Shown one piece after another: positions 17,362-25,244 of a stretch of 49,413 bases of DNA. The notes under the pieces were generated by a model, which worked only from the letters and a program-made list of their open reading frames with translations, was not told where the DNA came from and ran no database searches. The DNA is from CAYWNA01 sp964459305 (GTDB taxonomy: Bacteria > Planctomycetota > Planctomycetia > Pirellulales > Pirellulaceae), in NCBI GenBank assembly GCA_964459305.1, contig CAYWNA010000078.1:1-49413 (forward strand), in the 5' to 3' direction. Within the stretch, counting starts at the first letter, position 1; every line of letters starts with the position of its first letter. A program made the translations under genes and the position numbers.

Positions 17362-18876
17362 ATGCGTGTCGGCATTCTTGCCCTGCTGCACGAATCGAAC
17401 ACGTTCGTGACTCGACCAACGACGATCGACGATTTCGAACGGGAATGGTTGATCGAAGGCGACGCCGTCCGCGAGCAACTAACCGACGGACACCACGAAA
17501 TCAACGGCTTCTTTGCCGGCATCGATCACGCCAATACCCGGCGAGCGACGCAGGGCCGGCACCCGATCGAAGCGGTCCCGCTGTTCGCCGCGCGGGCACT
17601 GCCTTCAGGACCCATCGCCGACGACGCCTGGGCCGAGCTCCTGGAGAGGATGTTTGCTCAATTAGCGGCAGCAGGATCTCTCGATGGAATGCTCGTCGCG
17701 CCCCACGGTGCCGCGGTCAGCGAGACGTTTCCCGATGCCGACGGTCACTGGCTTTCGGAACTGCGGAGTCAAGTTCGGACAAAGACGCCGATCATCGGGA
17801 CGATCGACCTCCACGCGAATCTGTCACGGACCATGGTCCAGTCGTGCGACGCATTGATCGCCTACCGCAGCAATCCGCATCTCGACCAGCGCGAACGAGG
17901 GATCGAAGCGGCAGGTCTCATGGTCCGGACGCTCGACGGCCGGATCCGGCCGACCATGGCTGCCGTGTTCCCGCCCATGGCCATCAATATCGAACGCCAG
18001 ATGACCGAAGAGCCGCCTCTAGCCGAGTGCTACGACGTGGCCGATCGGCAACGGAGCAAGGACCAGGTCCTGTCGAACAGCGTTGTTCTTGGTTTCCCCT
18101 ATGCCGACGTTGAAGAGATGGGCACTTCGATCATCGTGGTCACCGATGATGCACCGGAACGGGCAGACCGCTTGGCCGGCGAATTGGCCAACTGCCTCTG
18201 GACGCGCCGGCATGAATTCGTGGGGCGATTTGTGGACGTTGAAACAGCATTGGACGAGTGCATGCAACTCGACGGCCCAGTCTGTCTTCTGGACATGGGC
18301 GACAATGTTGGTGGTGGCTCTCCCGCTGACGGTACGTTCATCGCCCACGAGATTCACAAGCGGCGTCTGCCACGATCCTTCGTTTGCCTGTACGATTCCG
18401 ACGCCGTCCGGCAGGCAGAACAGGCCGGCGTAGGCCAAACCGTGTCACTCAGAGTCGGTGGCAAAACGGATGCCCGCCATGGGCAACCGCTGGCAGCGAC
18501 GTGTCGTGTGCGCAGCGTCCATGACGGCCGGTTTCGAGAACAGCAGGTGCGCCACGGCGGTCTGGCCAGCTTCGATCAAGGACGGACGGCCATTGTCGAG
18601 ACGGACTACGGAATGACCGTGATGTTGACCTCGCGCCGAATGGCCCCGTTTAGCCTGCAGCAACTCAAGTCTTGCGGCTTGGATCCATCGGAATTCAGGA
18701 TTCTCGTTGCCAAAGGAGTTCACGCGCCCGTTGCGGCTTACCGAGAGGTTGCCAGCCATTTCATCCGCGTCAATACACCAGGCTCAACGTGTGCCGACAC
18801 GACAAGGCTTGAGTTCCACCATCGTCGCTGCCCATTGTTCCCGTTCGAATTGCAGATGGAATGGCGACCACGATAG
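17362..18876 (+). CDS. mlrC: M81 family metallopeptidase (microcystinase C / MlrC-like)
   Basis: This 504-residue protein starts at ATG 17362 (MRVGILALLHESNTF), the family's usual opening; the 20 codons before it overlap the divergent gene. Motifs of the MlrC N-terminal domain are clear: APHGAAVSE, DLHANLSRTM, and YRSNPHLDQRERG, with Asp and His residues of the zinc site. The C-terminal domain is also present, starting near DMGDNVGGGSPADGTF. The founding member degrades microcystin peptides; most homologues, including this one, have unknown substrates and are widespread in planctomycetes. The gene symbol reflects family only. The divergent RraA-like neighbour suggests a shared catabolic step. 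Confidence 0.85.
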   Translation: MRVGILALLHESNTFVTRPTTIDDFEREWLIEGDAVREQLTDGHHEINGFFAGIDHANTRRATQGRHPIEAVPLFAARALPSGPIADDAWAELLERMFAQLAAAGSLDGMLVAPHGAAVSETFPDADGHWLSELRSQVRTKTPIIGTIDLHANLSRTMVQSCDALIAYRSNPHLDQRERGIEAAGLMVRTLDGRIRPTMAAVFPPMAINIERQMTEEPPLAECYDVADRQRSKDQVLSNSVVLGFPYADVEEMGTSIIVVTDDAPERADRLAGELANCLWTRRHEFVGRFVDVETALDECMQLDGPVCLLDMGDNVGGGSPADGTFIAHEIHKRRLPRSFVCLYDSDAVRQAEQAGVGQTVSLRVGGKTDARHGQPLAATCRVRSVHDGRFREQQVRHGGLASFDQGRTAIVETDYGMTVMLTSRRMAPFSLQQLKSCGLDPSEFRILVAKGVHAPVAAYREVASHFIRVNTPGSTCADTTRLEFHHRRCPLFPFELQMEWRPR

Positions 18877-18909
18877 ACAGCGCCACCTTGGTCGAACGAG
18901 TCGCCAAAT

Positions 18910-18974
18910 AGTAACCCGAAGCGTGAGCGAGGGAATACGTTGCGGCGAATCCCTCGCTTACGCTTCGGGTTACT
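18910..18974. repeat. Long hairpin repeat after the M81 gene
   Basis: Arms of 25 bases at 18910-18934 and 18950-18974 match with one difference. Each contains CGAAGCG and CGAGGGA and ends in GTAACC/GGTTAC. The loop is 15 bases. It can act as a terminator between the convergent M81 and PL26-like genes. The core is one I associate with abundant planctomycete intergenic repeats. Confidence 0.85.
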
Positions 18975-18985
18975 TTAGCCTTTGC

Positions 18986-19028
18986 AGGGTGGGGCCGCGA
19001 AGACTTGACCCACCCTACTTGGCTTCGC
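18986..19028. repeat. Second copy of the GCCGCGAAGACTT repeat
   Basis: AGGGTGG and CCACCCT form an outer stem around GGCCGCGAAGACTTGA, followed by ACTTGGCTTCG. The same core and right flank occur at 57-92 inside the radical SAM gene, so this is the same repeat family. It lies just before the stop of the PL26-like gene. Confidence 0.8.
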
Positions 19029-19032
19029 CGGG

Positions 19033-22000
19033 CTACTCGCACTCCCAGCCGTACTCGCGCGGGTCGAACCAGTCGTCGGTCGAGGCTGCGATGAATGGCT
19101 CGACGCCGGTCAGACGCCATTCGGTCGGGGCGCGGCTGCCGCGAAGCGTGAACTCGATCATTCGACCGGCTTCTACGGGCCTTGACTGTTCGTCCGCCGT
19201 GAATTGCCGCCCGCGCGCCAGCAATTCGCCGCTTTTGACATCGCGGATGGCGTATGGGCGCTGATGGCGGTTGAAGTAGGCGACTGGCCCACCGATCGAA
19301 GGGCTGTAGACGTATTGGGGTGTGTAGGACTGCCCACCGCTGAATGGTTCATTGGACTGCATCTGCTCGGAAGGTATGTGCCAAACGACCTGCGCCGGTC
19401 CCGCGATCCTCACGGAAGCCTGCGAATCGCTGGTCACCACGATGCGGTACACCTGGCCCGCTTTCGCTCCTACTAGCTTCAACGATTTGTCCAACGTCCA
19501 CCCTTCTCGCGCAGCGGTCATTTCGGCCACGGTGCGTCCGTTGTTAGCCAGTGCGCGTGCTGTCAACGGCGCATTACCTCGAACGCGCGCGACGATGCGA
19601 AGCACCACATCGCCGTCCATCCGTGGACGGATGTAGGCCGTACTGCGGTTCGGCTCGTCTTTGGCGCCGCGCCCCAGGAACAAGAACAGATCGCGGAACC
19701 AGTGCGGCCGATCGTTCCTGTAGCCCAACCTGTGCCCAAGGCTGGCACCGACCAGCATCGGCATGAGCTGCTGCCGAAAGATGCGGTTGCCGCAGTAAGC
19801 GTAGGGATGGTAGGGCACGTGTTCGGTGTCGAGGTCGATCTCGAACGCGAGGTCTGCGTAGCCGCGGGCAAGATCCCAGCCGATTTCGGCGAACTGTTCG
19901 TTTCCGGTTTGGCGATAAGCCCAATCGCAGGCAATCACGTCGTGTGGATTCTGGATGCCGTTGCCAGAGTTGCCCGGCATGGTGCCCTTCAGGTGGGCCG
20001 TCATCATGTCGCGCAGCTGATGATCACCAAACACATGATCTTGCAGGACAAGTCCTTCGTACAGATAGACTTTCGGCCCACCGAACGTGAGCGTTTCGCC
20101 ATCGTATTCGCGGTTCATCGTCACTTCGCGTGAATGGCGGGCGAAGGTTGCGATCTCCGGATCATGCGTTTCCTGGTACGCCGTTGCCCAGAAGCGATTC
20201 ATATTGTAGTTCTCGCGTCCGCCAACGAGCTTATCGGGGCCAAACTGTTCGTTGAACTGGCGCGTGAACTGCACGGTGCCTTCGATAATCTCGCCCATCA
20301 CGTCCTTCGCCCGCTTGTAGCCGGTCAGGTGGTAGTAGTAGGCGAGAAAGTGCAGCTTCATGCCTTTGAGGTTCCACGGCTGGAAGGCGAAGTTCGGAAA
20401 CGGGAGCGCGCCGCCGCACGTGGCCATGTAGCCGGTTGGCGAGCCGCGCGTGTTGTAGTGGTTGACGTTCATATCCATGCAGTAACGGCTCGTGATCTCG
20501 CCGTCGTCGAAGAATCGCCGGTCGCCGCCGCGCATGAACAGTAGCCATGGGATGAGTTGCTGGTCGTATTGCGTGTTGTCCATCCAGCGGTAGTACGTGT
20601 AGTCGCCGTGCTTGGACCAGCGCACCATGCCGAAACGCAACAGACCGTAGTTGTTCTCACTGATCCAGCGTGCCATGCTCAGCCGCCCCAGCCAGTCGGC
20701 AGCGCGCTCGATATCCGGGTAGCGCTGCGTGTCGCAAGGCATAAGATCAAAGCCCATGAACGGCACACGCATCGCGCTCTGCGGATCCTGCCTCAACACG
20801 ATAGGCCGCTGAGTCACCGCATTCAGTTCGACTGGGCTCCGAGATGTGCGGTCGTCGTGAAAGCCGATCACCAGTTCGTGTGTAAAAGCCGCGCCTTCGG
20901 CCGTATACATGAACCCCTTCGAATCCTCGTAGTTGTTGACAAAGTGTCCGGCCTCTTTGGCAAACGGATATCGCTTCCAGGTTGGATGGAAGAAGATGCG
21001 GTCGCCCATCAGCGCACGGGGCTGGAATGACATGGGCTCCGCGCGCTGGGGCCAGAAATGGACGATCATCCTGCCGTCGCGCGAGTCCAGGGCCGTCGGA
21101 TAGGTCTGCCAGGCGAAGCGTAGAGCGACACTAACGGCACGGCCGTCGTCGCCAACCGTTGCGAACCATCCGCCGAGTTGTCGGCCGCTGAGTAACTCTG
21201 ATCCGCCGGCAGCTTGGATAGCGAAATGCTCGGGCTCGTCCTGATAGGCCATTGCGCCCGCCGGCGCCTCGTATGCCACCGTATCTTGCGACGCCAAGCC
21301 AAACCGCACACGCCGACCGTCGACGATGTCGGGCTCCAGTGCCAGCGACAGGCCGCGCACGCCTGCGTTCACCTCCTGCACCATCCATGTCAGGGTGTGA
21401 TAAATTCGTACGAACGATTCATCACGATGAAACTGGTAGCGCATGTCCAGGCGGGCGACCGCTCGACCATCGGCGTCTCGAAAGAACCCGATCGCCTTCA
21501 CCGTCGCCCGCGATGGCGTCGATTCCTCCAGTTCAGTCTGCCAGTCAGTTAGGCGGCAGGGCCGTGGCGACGTTCCGTCGTCGATCGACAGGTCGTGCGC
21601 AGGGCAGGTCGGCTCGACAATCGCGCGGCCGTGGAGGCTGACCGCATTGAACAACCGAGGCTCGGTTCGATCGATCGTCACGCGCAAGGGGCCGGTGTCG
21701 ATCGTCACTGTCTCCTCGCTCTGTATCCCCATCGGCTTGCCCCGCGATGCCACAGCATCACCACCGACCTCGAAGAAGTACGCCCGATCGGTGTCGGCCC
21801 TGAAGTGGATTAGCAGCCACTTGACCCAATCATGCTCCGCGTCCCACCAGCCGGTTGCTTCCGCCTCAAAAGCAACCGGCCGACCGCGATCGTCGACCAC
21901 ACGTCCGCCGGGAACACTCGACAGATCGTCTTCCGGCAACACCAATCCAACGCTAGTTGGAAAGCCATGGATCACGCAGCCCCGATCCTCCGGCTCCAAT

Positions 22001-22107
22001 ACATCCAAGCGAATGCGAGCGGCGGATTGCTCGGCGGCCGACGAAAGCGAAGTGAATACGACGTACAGGCTGAACGCAACAGAGCAGGCGGTGAAAGAAC
22101 CTAGCAT
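19033..22107 (-). CDS. Exo-rhamnogalacturonan lyase-like protein (PcRGLX / YetA type, PL26)
   Basis: This 1024-residue secreted protein has a signal peptide at about 1-24. Residues 30-110 look like the first beta domain of PcRGLX-like proteins, which give polysaccharide lyase family 26, with a beta-sandwich (about 110-400). From about 430 an alpha/alpha-toroid follows, with segments such as HGDYTYYRWMDNTQYDQ, YNTRGSPTGYMATCGGALPF and PYHPYAYCGNRIFRQQLMP. Length and order fit the family. The enzyme would cleave rhamnogalacturonan or a similar pectic chain outside the cell; specificity is inferred from the family only. It diverges from the GH51-like gene, and both could serve the same polymer. 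Hairpin repeats lie just past its stop. Confidence 0.75.
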   Translation of the reverse strand: MLGSFTACSVAFSLYVVFTSLSSAAEQSAARIRLDVLEPEDRGCVIHGFPTSVGLVLPEDDLSSVPGGRVVDDRGRPVAFEAEATGWWDAEHDWVKWLLIHFRADTDRAYFFEVGGDAVASRGKPMGIQSEETVTIDTGPLRVTIDRTEPRLFNAVSLHGRAIVEPTCPAHDLSIDDGTSPRPCRLTDWQTELEESTPSRATVKAIGFFRDADGRAVARLDMRYQFHRDESFVRIYHTLTWMVQEVNAGVRGLSLALEPDIVDGRRVRFGLASQDTVAYEAPAGAMAYQDEPEHFAIQAAGGSELLSGRQLGGWFATVGDDGRAVSVALRFAWQTYPTALDSRDGRMIVHFWPQRAEPMSFQPRALMGDRIFFHPTWKRYPFAKEAGHFVNNYEDSKGFMYTAEGAAFTHELVIGFHDDRTSRSPVELNAVTQRPIVLRQDPQSAMRVPFMGFDLMPCDTQRYPDIERAADWLGRLSMARWISENNYGLLRFGMVRWSKHGDYTYYRWMDNTQYDQQLIPWLLFMRGGDRRFFDDGEITSRYCMDMNVNHYNTRGSPTGYMATCGGALPFPNFAFQPWNLKGMKLHFLAYYYHLTGYKRAKDVMGEIIEGTVQFTRQFNEQFGPDKLVGGRENYNMNRFWATAYQETHDPEIATFARHSREVTMNREYDGETLTFGGPKVYLYEGLVLQDHVFGDHQLRDMMTAHLKGTMPGNSGNGIQNPHDVIACDWAYRQTGNEQFAEIGWDLARGYADLAFEIDLDTEHVPYHPYAYCGNRIFRQQLMPMLVGASLGHRLGYRNDRPHWFRDLFLFLGRGAKDEPNRSTAYIRPRMDGDVVLRIVARVRGNAPLTARALANNGRTVAEMTAAREGWTLDKSLKLVGAKAGQVYRIVVTSDSQASVRIAGPAQVVWHIPSEQMQSNEPFSGGQSYTPQYVYSPSIGGPVAYFNRHQRPYAIRDVKSGELLARGRQFTADEQSRPVEAGRMIEFTLRGSRAPTEWRLTGVEPFIAASTDDWFDPREYGWECE

Positions 22108-22260
22108 TTGTTCCTAATCCCATGCGTTACTCAATTCGGATAGCTAGGGCCAAGTATACTGGCATCGAACGCCAAGTACTCGGCGGATGACGAATTTCGA
22201 TGTAGAATTGCCATCCTCAAACCAGTGGCTTCCCTTCAAGCAGACATGATTCGTGTTTAG

Positions 22261-22372
22261 GGCGAGCGGCAGATGAAAATACACCAGCCGCTGGGTGCTA
22301 GCCCACGGTTGCGCGAACCGGACGCTAACGCGTTCCGGCTGATTTTGGGTAAACTCCAATCTGCCGCTCGCC
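22261..22372. repeat. 112-base inverted-repeat element between divergent genes
   Basis: Perfect 13-base terminal arms GGCGAGCGGCAGA (22261-22273) and its complement (22360-22372) enclose a segment with CAGCCGCTGGGTGCTAGCCC and GCGTTCCGGCTG. The element fills much of the gap between the PL26-like and GH51-like starts and ends 25 bases before the GH51 start. It looks like a planctomycete interspersed element and might affect promoter spacing. Confidence 0.75.
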
Positions 22373-22397
22373 TAGAGAATTCGGAGGACCAAAGAGG

Positions 22398-24068
22398 ATG
22401 CGAACGCATTACCCATCGTCGACAATTCGAGCGTCTGTGTTCATGGCGATGACTGTTGCCACGGGATGTGTCGCGCTCGCCGGGTCGCCAACGGTACCAA
22501 TCCAAGTGAAGGTCCGCAACAAGGTGTTGCATCGGATCGATGCGCGGCTCTTTGGCCAGTTCATGGAACGGGCCAGTTGGGGTGGCGAAATCGGGGCGGA
22601 GACGGCCGTGATTCCCGGCACGCACGAACTGCGTCCCAAGGCCAAACAACTGCTCCGCGAAATGCAGGTACCCATCGTCCGGTTTCCGGGTGGCACGGAC
22701 GCGGACTATATCGACTGGCGCGACATGATTGACAACGTGCCGGGGAGAACCGGCGGCAGGCCCGTGACCACAGGGCACACCGGCAAGCAGGTCACGAACA
22801 ACTTCGGATACGACGAATTCCTGCGGCTTTGCGAAGAACTGGAAATGGAGTCGATATTGGTAGTGAACTTCCGTGACGGGCTTCTCGCCGAGGATGGTCC
22901 CCAACAGGCCGCCAAGGATGCAGCAAAACTGGCCGCCTACTGCAACGCTCGCACAGACGCAGATCTGCCGGAAGACCTGGCCGTGTGGCCGCGGCTTCGG
23001 GCGGCGAATGGTCATCCGGAGCCTTACGGCGTGAAGTACTTCCAAATCGGCAACGAGACTTGGGCGTTCTCGCGTAAGGTCAGCCACGAGCAATACCTGA
23101 AAGCCCTGCAAGTGTACGTCGACGCTGTCCGCAGCATCGATCCGACCGTCCACATTATTGTTGACGGCCAGCCTAAATCGCTGGCACAGCAGGTACACCG
23201 TCGTCTTGGTGACCGAGTGACTTTCTTCGCAGTCCATCATTATCAACCGTGGCAGATTCGTGAAATCCGGCGTGGTGACGAACAAGTTGATGCAGGCCGC
23301 CTGACCGAAAAGGACATCTGGTACGCTTGGGTGACCGTACCTCGAATCGATTCGGCCGGCCGTTCGTGCCTGCAGCGGTCGGAACTGGCTCAGGCTCGTG
23401 ATCTCCACTACCGGGTTGCCATGACAGAATGGAACTGGAACGGTTGGTGGGGCGAACCGCTTCGCGGTCACGTCGCGCTCGATTCCCTTTTCGCCCGAGG
23501 GATCGGAGCTGCAGGAATGTTGCATGCAATTATGCGGCAGGGCGACGTTGTGGACCTTGCCACACAATCCATGCTGATTGGCGACGGCTGGAGGATTCAC
23601 GCCATCTGGTGCGATCGGAACGGTAAGACGCCGCCGTTCATGGTCCCCAGCGGTCAGGTCACTGCGCTATATTCCAAGTATCACGGCAGCGAGAGGTTGC
23701 AGATCGACGTATCGAACATGCCCCGCTACGACCAGCCTTATCGCATGGCTGGAATTGGGCCGGCGCATCGGGTCGCCTACCTCGACCTTCTTGCGACGCG
23801 TGATGAAGACACGCTGTACCTGCACGCGATCAACCGTCACTTCGACCAAACGCTGACGACCTCGATCGATCTTTCGGCCCTCGAACGGCAGCCGAGCGCG
23901 AAGGGAATTTTGCACATTTTGGAGGGTCGGTTGAAGAACACGCCGAAGGCGTCCGAGCCAACGGCACCAGCACGAATCCGAGAGGAGACGTTTGACATAA
24001 CGGGCGACCGATTCCCGTTACAGTTGCCCTGTCGCACACTAACCGTCGTCGAAATCCCGCTGCGATGA
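22398..24068 (+). CDS. Alpha-L-arabinofuranosidase-like glycoside hydrolase (GH51 type)
   Basis: This 556-residue protein has a signal peptide of about 30 residues, with a cysteine at 24 that might be a lipobox. The TIM-barrel shows GH51 landmarks. LFGQFMERASWGGEIGAE opens the catalytic domain, VRFPGGTDADY lies at 94-104, QIGNETW gives the acid/base Glu220, and AMTEWNWNGW gives the nucleophile Glu344. A C-terminal beta-sandwich follows from about 430. The enzyme would release arabinose from arabinan or arabinogalactan side chains in the periplasm or at the surface. The start ATG has GGAGG 14 and AGAGG one base upstream. The neighbouring PL26-like gene supports a pectin role. Confidence 0.82.
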   Translation: MRTHYPSSTIRASVFMAMTVATGCVALAGSPTVPIQVKVRNKVLHRIDARLFGQFMERASWGGEIGAETAVIPGTHELRPKAKQLLREMQVPIVRFPGGTDADYIDWRDMIDNVPGRTGGRPVTTGHTGKQVTNNFGYDEFLRLCEELEMESILVVNFRDGLLAEDGPQQAAKDAAKLAAYCNARTDADLPEDLAVWPRLRAANGHPEPYGVKYFQIGNETWAFSRKVSHEQYLKALQVYVDAVRSIDPTVHIIVDGQPKSLAQQVHRRLGDRVTFFAVHHYQPWQIREIRRGDEQVDAGRLTEKDIWYAWVTVPRIDSAGRSCLQRSELAQARDLHYRVAMTEWNWNGWWGEPLRGHVALDSLFARGIGAAGMLHAIMRQGDVVDLATQSMLIGDGWRIHAIWCDRNGKTPPFMVPSGQVTALYSKYHGSERLQIDVSNMPRYDQPYRMAGIGPAHRVAYLDLLATRDEDTLYLHAINRHFDQTLTTSIDLSALERQPSAKGILHILEGRLKNTPKASEPTAPARIREETFDITGDRFPLQLPCRTLTVVEIPLR

Positions 24069-24247
24069 CCACTTCTGCATGCCAACATGCGCGAGCGGTG
24101 GGATGGAATTTTCCGTAGCCACACTCGCTAGAGTATGCGATGGCGGCATGGCCCCGCGTTCCGGTGAATGCAGCTACTGGTAAGTTCGTTTCGGCCGCTC
24201 GCCATGATGGAATCCGCCAGCCACCGGCAGGTTCATTTTCGATAGAA

Positions 24248-24266
24248 CACCGGCAAGAAGCCGGTG
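24248..24266. terminator. Stem-loop after GH51-like gene
   Basis: CACCGGC and GCCGGTG (7 bases each) flank the loop AAGAA. It lies between the convergent GH51-like and DUF1080 genes and could end transcription, though no U-run follows. Confidence 0.4.
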
Positions 24267-24289
24267 GTGTCACCCTCATCCCGACGCCA

Positions 24290-24310
24290 CCACGGAGCTC
24301 GTCTCCGTGG
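24290..24310. repeat. CCACGGAG hairpin
   Basis: Perfect 8-base arms CCACGGAG and CTCCGTGG with a 5-base loop. It lies at the broken end of the sulfatase-like scrap. It may be a terminator or an interspersed repeat. Confidence 0.55.
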
Positions 24311-24325
24311 GGCAAGCCGCGCGGT

Positions 24326-24379
24326 GGCGATGGTGTTCTCGGCGAGCCCGTGTTCGTCGAGCGTTTTCATGATCTCACC
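24326..24379 (-). pseudogene. Tiny sulfatase remnant
   Basis: The minus-strand frame reads GEIMKTLDEHGLAENTIA. This closely resembles the stretch of type I sulfatases just before the conserved FTSDNG motif, where relatives read as an alternating helix followed by LGLDENT. The match stops next to the CCACGGAG hairpin, and there is no start, stop or active-site cysteine. Sulfatase genes commonly neighbour DUF1080 genes in planctomycetes, so this is plausibly all that is left of one. Confidence 0.5.
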
Positions 24380-24399
24380 CGGCTCGGAGAATGCACGGC

Positions 24400-25176
24400 T
24401 CACTCAATCTCCTTGGCGGTTTGCTCCGGCGTGGTGATCCCCGGGGGTAGTTCGAGGATGCGGATGTTGCGGAAGTGGATTTCTGAGCCTTCGGATTCCA
24501 GGCACAGGTAGCCCTTGCGCACCGAAGAGTTGCGGATGGAGTTGACGAACTTGCCGTTGATTGCCAGCTTGACGGTCCCGTCCACGCAGACAACGTCATA
24601 GACGTTCCACTCGCCGGCGCCTTTGCAGCGAAGTTCGAACGACATGCTGCGGCTGCCGCGGGGATTATCCGGTGTGGCGGTCAGACCGCCGGCCCCAAAC
24701 AGCTCGCCTGAAATGTAGCCGATGTCATTGGGTTCGCCGTTCTTCTTCGGGTGCAGGTTCACCCATTCCAGCTCGAGCATCTGCACCTCCATCCCCCTAG
24801 GCAGACGCCGGCCTTCGGGCACGGACCCCTCGCTCCACGCGAACACGCCGGAGTTGCCCCCGGGCTTCATGTGCCGCCACTCGATGTGCAAGATGAAATT
24901 CTCGTACTGCTTCTCCGATCGCATGACCCCGATGGGTTTGCCGCTGCACACCAGCAGCCCGTCTTTGACCGTCCAGGTGTCCGGGCTGGTGTTCACATCC
25001 GCCCACCCCGACAGATCGCGGCCATTGAACAGGTTGACCCACTGCGGGACATGGGCGGACACTTCGGCGGCGGGCGGCTCGGCGAGCACGTTGGACTTGG
25101 TCGTCAGCGAGATGGTCAATCCGCCAAGCAGCAAGAGGACCATGCCAATCATGTTGAACGGCGTAATGTTTCTCAT
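24400..25176 (-). CDS. DUF1080 protein (3-keto-disaccharide hydrolase family), secreted
   Basis: This 258-residue protein starts at ATG 25176, placing a hydrophobic signal segment at residues 9-32. NLFNGRDLSGW (about 48-58) is the hallmark opening of the DUF1080 jelly-roll. WTVKDGLLVCSG, NFILHIEWRHMKPGGNSGVF, GELFG and WNVYDVVCVDGTVKLAINGK follow in the usual order. The family includes 3-keto-glycoside hydrolases acting with Gfo/Idh oxidoreductases. Such a dehydrogenase is not seen in this window. An in-frame run of 77 codons upstream belongs to the other strand's junction and is not used. It follows the Tat-secreted propeller gene on the same strand. Confidence 0.88.
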   Translation of the reverse strand: MRNITPFNMIGMVLLLLGGLTISLTTKSNVLAEPPAAEVSAHVPQWVNLFNGRDLSGWADVNTSPDTWTVKDGLLVCSGKPIGVMRSEKQYENFILHIEWRHMKPGGNSGVFAWSEGSVPEGRRLPRGMEVQMLELEWVNLHPKKNGEPNDIGYISGELFGAGGLTATPDNPRGSRSMSFELRCKGAGEWNVYDVVCVDGTVKLAINGKFVNSIRNSSVRKGYLCLESEGSEIHFRNIRILELPPGITTPEQTAKEIE

Positions 25177-25244
25177 AATGGGCTCCAGAGTTCTGTGAGT
25201 TATGATAGACTTCTGCCTTGTTCTCATTACCTGCAATCGAGAGT

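Noticed and set aside
22257..23600. Minus-strand frame of 447 codons opposite the GH51-like gene
   Set aside because: The plus strand has a signal peptide and catalytic motifs, and this frame has neither.
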